Shown: positions 1-7,088, counted from the first letter of the stretch. The stretch: 9,510 nt of DNA from Anaerolineaceae bacterium (GCA_003448875.1 DLXG01000196.1:1-9510), one strand, 5' to 3'. Translations and numbers: made by a program. Notes: generated from the letters alone by a model not told the origin.

Positions 1-645
1 AGTGACCTGTTTGGGTGGGGGCGAATTTCGTGGCTGTTTCTGCCGTTTGGACTGCTTGCCCTCCGTCATCACAAACCGCTTTGGTCAACCATTGCCATAG
101 CCCCCTCTTTGATGCTTTTCTACATGCTCTACTGGATTGGGGCACAACTTTACGGCCCGCGTTATTACTTTGAAGGCCTGATCAGTGTTACCTTGCTGAC
201 CGCTGCCGGCATTGTCTGGCTGGCGGGCAAGTTATCTGCAGATCAGCGGTTTACCAAACACTGGTGGTTTTCTCGTATTCGTTTTGCCGTGATCAGCGCA
301 GTGGTCATCGCCCTGACAGCATGTAATTTGTGGTTTTATTTGCCAGCAAGGCTGGGTGGAATGGTACATTTATATGGAGCAAGCCGTCAGCAATTGCTTC
401 CCTTTCAGAGCCAGAATGTCGCCGATCTGACCCCTGCACTGGTCTTTGTTCACCGCCAGACAAACTGGCGTGAGTATGCCACGCTGTTAGAACTGAGTTC
501 CCCCTATCTGGACACGCCGTTTGTATTTGTCTTCAGCCGCAGCGAGGAAGATAACCAGCAGGTGATTCAGGCTTTTCCGGGGCGCAAGGTCTGGCATTAT
601 TACCCCGATGAACCGTTCCGTTTTTATGCTTCACCGCGCCCGTGA
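1..645 (+). CDS. Membrane glycosyltransferase-like protein, C-terminal part (5' end outside window)
   Basis: The frame is open from base 1 to the TGA at 643-645, giving 214 residues with no start in the window. The first half has about four hydrophobic segments, ending with one after a GPRYYFE motif and another containing VISAVVIALTACNLWFYLPA. The last ~90 residues are soluble and probably extracytoplasmic. The arrangement of a GPRYxxE-type motif followed by a hydrophobic helix and a short soluble tail is what I associate with C-termini of GT39/PMT-like polytopic glycosyltransferases, which transfer sugars from lipid-linked donors at the membrane. The catalytic N-terminal region (the DD/DE motif of the first loop) is not in the window, so the activity cannot be confirmed. 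The gene converges with the CopD-like gene, leaving only 5 nt between stop codons, and I see no terminator hairpin between them. It could instead be another polytopic membrane protein of unknown function. Confidence 0.6.
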   Translation, partial: SDLFGWGRISWLFLPFGLLALRHHKPLWSTIAIAPSLMLFYMLYWIGAQLYGPRYYFEGLISVTLLTAAGIVWLAGKLSADQRFTKHWWFSRIRFAVISAVVIALTACNLWFYLPARLGGMVHLYGASRQQLLPFQSQNVADLTPALVFVHRQTNWREYATLLELSSPYLDTPFVFVFSRSEEDNQQVIQAFPGRKVWHYYPDEPFRFYASPRP

Positions 646-650
646 TGAAT

Positions 651-1169
651 TTAAGAAGAAGCCCGTGCCACTGCGGTCAGCAGTAAAACCACAACGGACA
701 GAATACCGTTCAGCATGAGCAGGAAGTCTTCCTGTTTTTGCAGCCTTGCTGTTGTTTCCGGCTGCAATTCTTTGCTGGCGGTGCGCATCAAAGCCAGGCG
801 GCGCAGGGCAGGGGTCAGCCCCCACGTATTATAGGCGCTCACGGCAATCATCAGCACCACAACCCCATGTTTGGCGAGAATTGCCACCGACCAGCTGTTT
901 TCGATGGCTAAAAAACCTTCATAAGCAGGGTGCGCGCTCATCTGAAACATTCCCGTACCCGTCAGCACCACCAGACTGAACCAGCCAACCTGTTGAAGGC
1001 GGCTTTGCACTTTTTCCAAAAACAGGGTGTAATTCTCAGGGCTGAGCGTCCTTCTGGCATTGGAAATAACCAGAATGGCCAGAGCCGCCAGGCCACCCAG
1101 CCATGTAACCGTCGCCAGCATGTGCAGCCAGTACGCGAAAGCCAATCCCCAATCCGGCAAATTTTGCAT
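651..1169 (-). CDS. CopD-like four-helix membrane protein
   Basis: The protein has 172 residues and four predicted membrane helices, at about 11-33, 61-79, 93-113 and 151-168. Helix 1 carries His16 followed by WLGG (23-26), the usual CopD/DUF-type signature 'LHxxaxxxWlGG'. Helix 3 begins with Lys100-His101, another position where the family has a conserved His. CopD proteins sit in the cytoplasmic membrane. Some take part in copper import or handling, but many single-domain relatives have no proven role, so copper is inference only. The start is the ATG at 1169-1167. It lies 7 nt after the TAG of the upstream TPR gene, and an AGG that overlaps that stop codon is a weak Shine-Dalgarno 6 nt before the ATG. 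Co-transcription with the TPR gene, and probably the whole minus-strand block, is likely. The only other metal-related gene here is the ZIP transporter at the head of the block. Confidence 0.75.
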   Translation of the reverse strand: MQNLPDWGLAFAYWLHMLATVTWLGGLAALAILVISNARRTLSPENYTLFLEKVQSRLQQVGWFSLVVLTGTGMFQMSAHPAYEGFLAIENSWSVAILAKHGVVVLMIAVSAYNTWGLTPALRRLALMRTASKELQPETTARLQKQEDFLLMLNGILSVVVLLLTAVARASS

Positions 1170-1176
1170 ACTTTAC

Positions 1177-2265
1177 CTAACCGTTTGTGGGGGTCTCGGC
1201 TGGAGTTTCCACCGGTGTCTCACCTGCATCAGGGGGTGTCGGGGTAATCTCTGATGGAGGGGCTGTCTCTTCCGGTACTTCCTGATTAGGCGGGTTGGCA
1301 CAGTATTCCGCCGCCTGAGCAGCCGCGCTTTCCGCCGCTGGATCTGGACGGATGGTCAGGGCATTGCGGTATTGAAGTTCCGCATCGCAATACAATCCCT
1401 GCGTCATCAACTGATCGCCGTAGCGAATGGAAGCCACCCGATAGCGTTCAACCGCCGTCATTCCCGAAGCATCCCGCAGATTAGGCAATGACGGGTAAAT
1501 ATCGGCAAAATAACGCACCACCCGCGCCCAATCCGCCCCCCAAAAACTGGCAGCCGACAGGTACATGCGCGCCCAGTTGCGGTAGTTCTGGGCTTCCACA
1601 TCCAATGGCGCAAACCGTTCTGCCAGAGTCAGGTTATAAATACCCACTTCCAGTTGCCCGCGGCTGACGTTTTCAATACCCAAAAAGCGCAGGGCGATAT
1701 AGTACATTCCATCCACATCTACCGAACGGTAATTGACGTTTTTATCCCGCAGTCGTTGAATGGCCTCAACCGCCTGCCCCCATTCTTTGTTCATAAGATG
1801 CTGGGAGATCTGATTGAAGATCTCTTCCTCCCCGCGCAGGTCGGGGGTGGGTTCTAACGTTGGGGTAGGCGCGGCGGTTGGTGTCAGCGCAATCGAATAA
1901 AGCATATTGGCTTCAACGTATTTCTCCGCCGCACCCGGAAAATCCGGTTTGAGTGAAATGACGTATTCAAACCGCTTCCGCGCCGTTTCATAGCGTCCGG
2001 CTTCTAAATCCACCAGCCCTAATTGATACTGATAGGTCGCTTCCGTAATGACCTGATTCAACTCGGCCTGTTTGCGCAGTTCAATACCGGCCCGGTATCC
2101 CAAAAACACTCCCAGCGCTGCCCCTGCCAGCAGGATTAAAAATCCAACCAAAAACACCCAGACAGGGATTCGTTTTCGTGGTTTTGTTTCGGCCTGTTCT
2201 GCGGGATTTTCTTGATTTTCAGCCGATGGAATGGATTGTTCGTTGATGGTTGCCTTTTCCGTCAT
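1177..2265 (-). CDS. Membrane-anchored TPR protein with Thr/Pro-rich linker and tail
   Basis: This 362-residue protein has a charged N-terminus ending in KPRKR (28-32), then one membrane helix at about 34-56. The positive charges before the helix predict N-inside orientation, so the rest would lie outside the membrane. A clear tetratricopeptide unit at 76-108 (with ALVDLEAG-like and YETARKRFEYVISLKPDFP patterns) is followed by a TPTAAPTPTLEPTP-type linker (128-141). Further helical TPR-like segments lie at about 150-222 and 279-308. The tail (324-362) is rich in Pro, Thr and Glu. TPR units bind proteins, so a scaffold role in envelope assembly is plausible, but no specific partner is visible. 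The tail resembles low-complexity, possibly glycosylated spacers of exported proteins. The start is the ATG at 2265-2263. It has no Shine-Dalgarno but a perfect TATAAT 7 nt upstream on its strand, so the gene may have its own promoter as well as read-through from murJ, which ends 26 nt earlier. Function unknown. Confidence 0.8.
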   Translation of the reverse strand: MTEKATINEQSIPSAENQENPAEQAETKPRKRIPVWVFLVGFLILLAGAALGVFLGYRAGIELRKQAELNQVITEATYQYQLGLVDLEAGRYETARKRFEYVISLKPDFPGAAEKYVEANMLYSIALTPTAAPTPTLEPTPDLRGEEEIFNQISQHLMNKEWGQAVEAIQRLRDKNVNYRSVDVDGMYYIALRFLGIENVSRGQLEVGIYNLTLAERFAPLDVEAQNYRNWARMYLSAASFWGADWARVVRYFADIYPSLPNLRDASGMTAVERYRVASIRYGDQLMTQGLYCDAELQYRNALTIRPDPAAESAAAQAAEYCANPPNQEVPEETAPPSEITPTPPDAGETPVETPAETPTNG

Positions 2266-2272
2266 GAGGGCA

Positions 2273-2278
2273 ATTATA
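2273..2278 (-). promoter_or_regulatory. TATAAT -10 box abutting the TPR gene start (putative leaderless promoter)
   Basis: The minus strand reads GGGTATAAT, seven bases, then ATG at 2265. Initiation about 7 nt after the box would put the first RNA base at or next to the A of ATG. There is no Shine-Dalgarno in the gap, and no convincing -35 box. It lies in the 26-nt gap after murJ, so it would be an internal promoter of the block. Confidence 0.5.
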
Positions 2279-2291
2279 CCCTACCTCATCC

Positions 2292-3839
2292 TCATAATTT
2301 AAGCAGTACGCGCAATTCAGGTAAAAGGATAGGAATCGCGACCAACCCTCCGCCAGTCAGTGAAATCAGGCTTTGCAACAGCGGATTCCACTCCGCCATA
2401 AGGGCCATACCCAGCCAGACCACACCCCCGCCAACTGCCGCAGCCAGAAAACCGCGCAGCAAACTGCCCCCAACCTGAAGCGACCGCACCAGCCTCCGAT
2501 TGAGGATGAGCAGCAGTAAAACCGCCTCGGCCGTAAAAGCAATTGAGTCGGTCAGGCTGATGCCGGCAGCCCCAACTACCCGATACAACTGAGTGCCCAC
2601 CAGAACGTAGACGGCAAAGGTAAATCCCGCTCCCAGCAGTGGAATCAGTGCATTCTGGCGCGCATAAAATGAGCGCACGGCCACCTCTACCAGACTCTGC
2701 CCCATCAACCCCGCCAGATAAGCCCGCGTAACCCACATCAACAGGTCTGTACCGGCGGGATCGAAATCAAATGCCAGTAACAGTAAAGGACGCAGGCCGA
2801 AGGAAAGAATCACCGCCACGGGCAGGGTGATGGCAATCAACACCCGCACCGCGCGCTGAATGCTGGCAAAAAACGCCTCGCGCTCATCTCGGGCGGATTG
2901 CTCGGATAGGGTGGGCAGCAAAGCCGTCCCAATGGTTGTGCCGATCAAGGTTTCCGGCACTTGAAAAATCATCCACCCATACGTCAGCGCTGTAACCGCT
3001 CCTTCTTCCAGACGCGATGCCAGATTGTCGCGGACGATAAAAATCAACTGAATAAACATCATCGTGATCAGGCGCGGCCCCATCAGGCGTAACACCTTAC
3101 GAACCGGCTCGGTGTTCAGCCCAAGCCCGCTATTCCAGTGGAACTGGTAACGGATCAAACCCGGCACCTGAATCCCCAAATGCAGCAAGGCCCCAATAAT
3201 CACACCATAAACCAGACCGTGCACCCCAAGCCCAAAGGAAGGCAGGCTGACTCCGCCCAAACGATAACCTTCCTGCGGCGAAAGGATCAGCGCGCCAAAA
3301 ATTTGTCCGAAGTTATACAATAATGGAGCCATAGCCGGCAGCAGGAAATGCTGGTTGGCCTGCAAACCCGCCATAACCAAGCCGCTGATGGAAAAAATCA
3401 AGGTAGCGATCAAGTTCAACCGCATCAGGTTGACCACCAGATCCTGCTGGCTGCTTTCAAAACCCGGCGCAATACCCAGTTCCCAGCGCACCATCGGGTC
3501 GGCAAACAGGGCAACCAGCACCGCCAGACCGGCCGTGACCAGAAACGCCAGATTGGCAATTTTTGAAAAGAGATTCCAGGCCGCCTGTCTTCCGCCTTTG
3601 GTGATCTCTTCTGCCAATACCGGTATGAAAGCCATCGCCAGTGCGCCGCCGGAGATGAGGGCAAACAGCAAATCCGGAAGGTTGTTGGCCACATTGAAAG
3701 AATCCAGCTCCGCCGAAAGACCGAACTGACGGGCGATGATCACCTGGCGGATGAAGGCTACCACCTTATCCAGCGCAAAAAACACCACCAGCAGGAAGGT
3801 GATGCGGGTAACTCGTGAAAAGCGGGAAGGCTTATCCAA
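2292..3839 (-). CDS. murJ: MurJ/MviN-family lipid II flippase-like protein
   Basis: At 515 residues it has the usual MurJ length and a hydrophobic profile consistent with 14 helices of the MOP-superfamily fold. Family landmarks are Arg31 and Asp46 (E. coli Arg24 and Asp39 by eye), LPDLL at 54-58, [15 protein letters not shown] at 64-78, a [11 protein letters not shown] stretch at 166-176, GTALLPTLS at 304-312 and [12 protein letters not shown] at 389-400. MurJ moves undecaprenyl-linked peptidoglycan precursor across the cytoplasmic membrane. Oddities: cavity residues Arg18, Arg52 and Arg270 of E. coli appear as Lys25, Phe59 and Met290, so the substrate may differ. The start must be the TTG at 3839-3837, because a TAG lies two codons upstream in frame and no ATG precedes the first helix. 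It overlaps the last 8 nt of the ZIP gene without a clear Shine-Dalgarno, which suggests translational coupling. The family is certain; lipid II as the substrate is inferred. Confidence 0.9.
   Translation of the reverse strand: MDKPSRFSRVTRITFLLVVFFALDKVVAFIRQVIIARQFGLSAELDSFNVANNLPDLLFALISGGALAMAFIPVLAEEITKGGRQAAWNLFSKIANLAFLVTAGLAVLVALFADPMVRWELGIAPGFESSQQDLVVNLMRLNLIATLIFSISGLVMAGLQANQHFLLPAMAPLLYNFGQIFGALILSPQEGYRLGGVSLPSFGLGVHGLVYGVIIGALLHLGIQVPGLIRYQFHWNSGLGLNTEPVRKVLRLMGPRLITMMFIQLIFIVRDNLASRLEEGAVTALTYGWMIFQVPETLIGTTIGTALLPTLSEQSARDEREAFFASIQRAVRVLIAITLPVAVILSFGLRPLLLLAFDFDPAGTDLLMWVTRAYLAGLMGQSLVEVAVRSFYARQNALIPLLGAGFTFAVYVLVGTQLYRVVGAAGISLTDSIAFTAEAVLLLLILNRRLVRSLQVGGSLLRGFLAAAVGGGVVWLGMALMAEWNPLLQSLISLTGGGLVAIPILLPELRVLLKL
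3832..3839 (-). other. 8-nt overlap of ZIP stop and murJ TTG start
   Basis: On the minus strand the murJ TTG (3839-3837) lies inside the last codons of the ZIP gene, whose TAA is at 3834-3832, in another frame. I see no purine-rich ribosome site just before it. This indicates coupled translation, in which ribosomes finishing ZIP reinitiate on the TTG. Confidence 0.75.
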
Positions 3840-4644
3840 GGGCTACATCCAGTGCCATCATCACTGCAAAGCCGAGCATCAGCCCGATTGTAGCCATATC
3901 CGAATGCTCTCCCCGTTGAGCCTCCGGAATTAACTCTTCGACACATACGTAAATCATCGCCCCGGCAGCAAATGCCAGGGCATAGGGCAATATTGGTTGA
4001 ATGAATAACACTGCCGCCGCTCCAATAACACCGGCAATCGGCTCTACAATACCCGAAGCCTGCCCCATTAAGAAGCTTTTCCAGCGAGAGATACCCTCCC
4101 TGCGGAGAGGGGCCGAAACGGCCAGACCTTCAGGGAAATTCTGCAAACCGATTCCAATCGCCAGTGCAACCGCCCCAGCAATGGAAGCCTCCGGGATACC
4201 ACTGGCAGCCGCCCCAAAAGCCACCCCAACCGCCAGACCTTCTGGAAAGTTATGCAGGGTGATCGCCAGCACCAATAACACACTGCGCTGCCACGAAGTC
4301 TTTATACCTTCAGCCGCACTCAGGGGTTCTCGAAAATGCAGGTGCGGTAGCAGGCGGTCAACCAGATAAAGAAACGCACCTCCCAGTAGAAAGCCAATCA
4401 CCGCCGGAATCCAGCCGGGCACACCCAGCCCGGAGGACATTTCAATCGCCGGGGCCAGCAGCGACCAGAAACTGGCAGCAATCATGACACCGCTGGCAAA
4501 ACCCAGTAAAGTATCCAGCAGTCGTCGGTTTACTTCACGGGTCAGGAATACACCGGCAGCGCCAAGTGCGGTTACGCCCCAGGTGAACAAAGTGGCAAAT
4601 AAGGCTTGAACAACCGGGTTGAAATTCTCCAATGCTGCAATCAT
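3832..4644 (-). CDS. ZIP family (GufA-type) divalent metal transporter
   Basis: The product has 270 residues and about eight membrane helices. Helix 4 carries HNFPEG (131-136) and helix 5 carries QNFPEG (168-173), the twin metal-binding motifs of ZIP transporters. Having Gln rather than His in the second motif is typical of the GufA/BbZIP branch. Glu201 in SGIVEP probably matches the further metal ligand in helix 6, and a His-containing loop (PHLHF, 100-104) lies before helix 4. ZIP proteins bring Zn2+ or related divalent ions (Fe2+, Mn2+, Cd2+) into the cytoplasm. Specificity cannot be read from this sequence. The ATG at 4644-4642 has an AGAGG Shine-Dalgarno (4655-4651) 6 nt upstream. It is the first gene of the minus-strand block and overlaps murJ by 8 nt. 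No Zur- or Fur-like operator was recognised in the divergent gap. Confidence 0.92.
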   Translation of the reverse strand: MIAALENFNPVVQALFATLFTWGVTALGAAGVFLTREVNRRLLDTLLGFASGVMIAASFWSLLAPAIEMSSGLGVPGWIPAVIGFLLGGAFLYLVDRLLPHLHFREPLSAAEGIKTSWQRSVLLVLAITLHNFPEGLAVGVAFGAAASGIPEASIAGAVALAIGIGLQNFPEGLAVSAPLRREGISRWKSFLMGQASGIVEPIAGVIGAAAVLFIQPILPYALAFAAGAMIYVCVEELIPEAQRGEHSDMATIGLMLGFAVMMALDVALG

Positions 4645-4650
4645 CTCAAA

Positions 4651-4655
4651 CCTCT
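4651..4655 (-). promoter_or_regulatory. Shine-Dalgarno of the ZIP gene
   Basis: The minus strand reads AGAGG, then six bases, then ATG at 4644. It matches the anti-Shine-Dalgarno core well and fixes the start. The same bases on the plus strand form part of a TATAAT (4655-4660) that lies 61 nt before the divergent methyltransferase start. Confidence 0.6.
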
Positions 4656-4708
4656 ATAATGGCAAAAGGGTAACTTTTCATATTCAACATACTCTTTTCG
4701 GAATGCTT

Positions 4709-4714
4709 TATAAT
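4709..4714 (+). promoter_or_regulatory. rsmI: TATAAT -10 box abutting the RsmI-like gene start (putative leaderless promoter)
   Basis: An exact TATAAT lies seven bases before the ATG at 4722. The bases between (CCTCGAT) hold no Shine-Dalgarno. No good TTGACA-like -35 sits at 16-18 nt. The spacing predicts a transcript that begins at or within 1 nt of the start codon. Confidence 0.6.
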
Positions 4715-4721
4715 CCTCGAT

Positions 4722-5390
4722 ATGAATATGGGTCAATTATACATGGTTGCAACCCCGATTGGAAACCCGGAGGACATCACCCTGCGGGCGATTCGCATTC
4801 TGGGTGAGGTGGATGTTGTCATCTGCGAAGAACGTCGCGAAGGCAGCACATTGCTCAAAAAGTTGGGCATCACACCGAAGGAACTCGTATCTCTGAATGA
4901 GCATAATGAAGCCGAGCAGGCTGCCGCGCTGGTTCAACGAATGCTGCTGGGTGAAAACATGGCCTTAATCAGTGACGCCGGCACACCGGTGTTTGCCGAC
5001 CCCGGCGCCGAATTAATCCGGCAAGCGGTTGAAATGGGAATTAAGGTTACCAGTGTGCCGGGTGCCTCATCGTTGATGGCTCTGCTCAGCCTGCTGGATA
5101 CCAGACTGGAACAGTTTGTGTATGTGGGCTTTTTGCCGCGTTCTCCGCAGGAACGCCGCCAGCAACTTCAACGCTTTTTACGCATGAATTTACCGCTGGT
5201 TATGATGGATACGCCCTACCGTCTTTCCAGCCTGCTGGAAGATATTGAAAAGACTGCCGGTAAAAACCGCCGGATTACGCTTGGGTTGAATCTGACTCAG
5301 CCGGGGGAACAGGTTTTGCGCGGCACGGTCAACGAAATCCGCCGCATGGTGCAGGGCCGAAAAGCCGAGTTCATCCTGCTTTTACATTGA
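4722..5390 (+). CDS. rsmI: RsmI-type SAM-dependent methyltransferase, short and divergent
   Basis: The 222-residue product begins with the family signature LYMVATPIGNPEDITLRA and later has SDAGTPVFADPG (85-96), a VPGAS motif (~113) and FVYVGFLPR (~132). RsmI uses S-adenosylmethionine to 2'-O-methylate C1402 of 16S rRNA, in a tetrapyrrole-methylase fold. Several landmarks deviate. The EDTR motif is EERR (36-39), the ESPHR motif is DTPYR, and the RELTKxxEE segment reads LNLTQPGEQ. The protein is also some 60 residues shorter than the usual ~280, lacking the C-terminal extension. The fold call is firm; the exact target is less so, and it could be a paralogue. ATG 4722 or ATG 4728 could both be used. 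I prefer 4722 because of the TATAAT spacing. The gene is transcribed away from the ZIP block and converges on the radical SAM gene. Confidence 0.8.
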   Translation: MNMGQLYMVATPIGNPEDITLRAIRILGEVDVVICEERREGSTLLKKLGITPKELVSLNEHNEAEQAAALVQRMLLGENMALISDAGTPVFADPGAELIRQAVEMGIKVTSVPGASSLMALLSLLDTRLEQFVYVGFLPRSPQERRQQLQRFLRMNLPLVMMDTPYRLSSLLEDIEKTAGKNRRITLGLNLTQPGEQVLRGTVNEIRRMVQGRKAEFILLLH

Positions 5391-5478
5391 TCTTATTCTC
5401 CACCACAGGTGGCTTAACCCTAACTATTCATGCACTCTCCGTTCTTTAACTGAACAGTTCTCCAATCAATGTATTGGA
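5391..5478. other. Convergent intergenic region with three short inverted repeats
   Basis: Between the methyltransferase and the radical SAM gene are three small perfect inverted repeats: CCACC-aca-GGTGG (5400-5412), AACTG-aa-CAGTT (5448-5459) and TCCAAT-caatgt-ATTGGA (5461-5478). The last directly adjoins the stop codon of the radical SAM gene. None is followed by a run of U on either strand, so they are weak as intrinsic terminators. They may act as 3'-end structures, or may be chance. Confidence 0.3.
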
Positions 5479-6426
5479 TTACCCCCACACTCCCCACCGT
5501 CGGCGTTGATCCAGTCTCGTCAGTCCCAGCCGCTGAGCCGTTTCAACCACTTCCTGATATTCCTGCCATGTAATCGGGCGATTTAACTCAGGGTAACTGG
5601 CAGCCTGATAGGCGGGATAGTACTGATCCATCAGGTTGAGGTAGACATTTTTAGAAATCTCATTCGCCAGGAATTGGAGCACTTTTTCGCTGCTGGCCAG
5701 TTGATTGGGCAGCACCAGATGACGCACCAGTAAGCCGCGCTTTGCAATTCCCTGCTCATCCACCTGTAAATCCCCCACCTGCCGCTGCATTTCCCGCACA
5801 GCCGCCCGGTTGATTTCAACATAGCGCGGCACTTTGGAATAGCGGCGAGCTGCCTCATCATCTCCATATTTCATATCCGGCATGTAGATATCCACAATCC
5901 CATCCAGCAACGTCAGCATTTCCAGCGAGTCATATCCCCCGCTGTTATAGACCAGAGGTAACCGTAAGCCGGCTTGAGCGGCACTCATCACGGCAGCGAT
6001 AATCTGCGGCACAACATGGGTTGGCGAAACCAGATTGATATTATGACATCCAGCGGCTTGCAGCCTGAGCATGATCTCCGCCAGTTCTTCCGCTTCCACT
6101 TCCCTGCCCCTGCCCACCTGACTGATCTCAAAGTTCTGACAGAAAACGCAGCGCAGATTGCAACGCGCAAAGAAAATTGTCCCCGAACCGGCCCAACCCC
6201 GCAGAGGCTGCTCTTCCCCCAAATGCGCCCCATAACTGCTCACCTGTGCTTTGGCGCCGGTTTTGCAAACCCCTACTTCACCCTCCAGGCGGCTGACCCC
6301 GCATCTTAGAGGGCACACATCACAACTTTGCAGGTGAGCATAAGCCAATTCAATGCGTTGCTTGGCCTGTCCTTGTGCTAATAAACGTAAATAAGCCGGT
6401 TCAAAACCCATAATTACAACCCTCAT
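5479..6426 (-). CDS. PflX-type radical SAM protein (COG1313-like)
   Basis: The product has 315 residues. The radical SAM cluster motif C-x3-C-x2-C is at Cys89, Cys93 and Cys96 (CNLRCVFC), and would ligate a [4Fe-4S] cluster that splits S-adenosylmethionine. An N-terminal Cys set (35, 38, 42, 54, in CDVCPLRCG and GVC) probably binds a second iron-sulfur cluster. Other family-like stretches are SPTHVVP (134-140), YNSGGYDS (160-167), DIYMPDMKY (179-187), VRHLVLPN (234-241) and LMDQYYPA (265-272). These match the PflX group, homologous to pyruvate formate-lyase activases, but no glycyl-radical enzyme is in the window and the substrate is unknown. Two starts compete. ATG 6426 lies 5 nt after a TATAAT. 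ATG 6411 has a GAGGG 8 nt before it and fits the family's usual beginning. The intact motifs argue for a working enzyme. Confidence 0.85.
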   Translation of the reverse strand: MRVVIMGFEPAYLRLLAQGQAKQRIELAYAHLQSCDVCPLRCGVSRLEGEVGVCKTGAKAQVSSYGAHLGEEQPLRGWAGSGTIFFARCNLRCVFCQNFEISQVGRGREVEAEELAEIMLRLQAAGCHNINLVSPTHVVPQIIAAVMSAAQAGLRLPLVYNSGGYDSLEMLTLLDGIVDIYMPDMKYGDDEAARRYSKVPRYVEINRAAVREMQRQVGDLQVDEQGIAKRGLLVRHLVLPNQLASSEKVLQFLANEISKNVYLNLMDQYYPAYQAASYPELNRPITWQEYQEVVETAQRLGLTRLDQRRRWGVWG

Positions 6427-6431
6427 TTATT

Positions 6432-6437
6432 ATTATA
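6432..6437 (-). promoter_or_regulatory. TATAAT -10 box of the radical SAM gene
   Basis: The minus strand reads TATAAT, five bases, ATG (6426). A transcript starting 7 nt after the box would begin within that first ATG, which favours either a leaderless start there or initiation at the second ATG (6411), where a GAGGG site lies 8 nt upstream. No clear -35 was seen. Confidence 0.45.
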
Positions 6438-6563
6438 AATAGAGCCATATTGACTGGAATAGGAATGATTTTCCTTTTAAAGCGGATATTTTTTCATAAC
6501 TCTATCTTTTTTAGAATGTTATGATTTGATTAACCGCTATCTTCGGATGTAGTTCAGGTATGT

Positions 6564-6569
6564 TATAAT
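6564..6569 (+). promoter_or_regulatory. Extended -10 (TG-n-TATAAT) abutting the small membrane gene start
   Basis: The plus strand has TGT followed by TATAAT, six bases, then ATG at 6576. The TG one base before the hexamer makes an extended -10, which can work without a -35. There is no Shine-Dalgarno, so the spacing again predicts a leaderless mRNA. The AT-rich stretch 6427-6575 is the shared divergent regulatory region with the radical SAM gene. Confidence 0.6.
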
Positions 6570-6575
6570 GATTAT

Positions 6576-7043
6576 ATGACCGTGGAACACCAGACTACCC
6601 CCGCTGAAACATCCGAGCAGCCCTCCAGCGCCCTCCCTGAATCAACGCCCACTGAGCGGTCAGCGGATAACCGGCGGGCTGCCGGCATCATTGCCATCGT
6701 AGTTGTGGTGGTCTTGTTGATCGTAGGCGGAATTGTTTTGCTGGCTCTTGCGCCGGAAAGTACCACCGCCAAAGTGCGCGATATATTCATCATCGTCATG
6801 GCGCTTGAATCACTTGTTTTAGGCGTGGCAGTGATTGTGTTAATCGTTCAAGTCGCGACGTTGATCAATTTACTGCAAAACGAAATCAAACCAATTCTGG
6901 ATTCAACCAACGAGACGGTCAACCACCTGCGCGGTACGACTCAATTCCTGAGCAACAATCTGGTTGAACCGGTCCTGAAATTAAACGAATATCTGGCCGG
7001 CCTGCGTAAACTTTTTGACTTCATCCGCCCGGATCGGCGGTGA
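6576..7043 (+). CDS. Small two-helix membrane protein, DUF948-like
   Basis: This protein has 155 residues. The first ~34 are hydrophilic and rich in Thr, Ser, Pro and Glu. Two hydrophobic helices follow, at about 36-59 and 69-98. The C-terminal half is amphipathic and helical, with the pattern LQNEIKPILDSTNETVNHLRGT and FLSNNLVEPVLKLNEYLAGLRKLF. That pattern recalls DUF948-type membrane-tethered helical proteins found near YtxH genes, but I do not recognise it as a named gene. It is the first gene of a likely two-gene unit with the YtxH protein 58 nt downstream, and both probably act at the inner face of the membrane. The ATG at 6576 is preceded by a TATAAT and no Shine-Dalgarno. The stop TGA is at 7041-7043. 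Function unknown, with envelope stress or membrane organisation only a guess. Confidence 0.7.
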   Translation: MTVEHQTTPAETSEQPSSALPESTPTERSADNRRAAGIIAIVVVVVLLIVGGIVLLALAPESTTAKVRDIFIIVMALESLVLGVAVIVLIVQVATLINLLQNEIKPILDSTNETVNHLRGTTQFLSNNLVEPVLKLNEYLAGLRKLFDFIRPDRR

Positions 7044-7088
7044 ACCGGGTTTGTTTTAAAACCCACATACTTCAACAAAATGCCAAAG

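Noticed and set aside
828..833. TATAAT on the minus strand within the CopD-like gene
   Set aside because: It is inside a coding region with no start codon after it at a useful distance, so it is likely chance.
3355..3729. 124-residue plus-strand reading frame opposite murJ
   Set aside because: It is a shadow of the well-supported murJ reading frame and has no family motif.
4001..4369. 122-residue plus-strand reading frame opposite the ZIP gene
   Set aside because: It is a shadow of the ZIP gene, made of Pro/Ala/Ser-rich antisense codons, with no recognisable domain.
4655..4660. TATAAT on the plus strand upstream of the methyltransferase
   Set aside because: It would give a long leader, has no -35, and overlaps the ZIP Shine-Dalgarno; the box at 4709 fits better.
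7047..7064. Inverted repeat GGGTTT-gtttta-AAACCC after the small membrane gene
   Set aside because: No U run follows on the plus strand, and the strong YtxH Shine-Dalgarno lies just beyond, so it is probably not a terminator.
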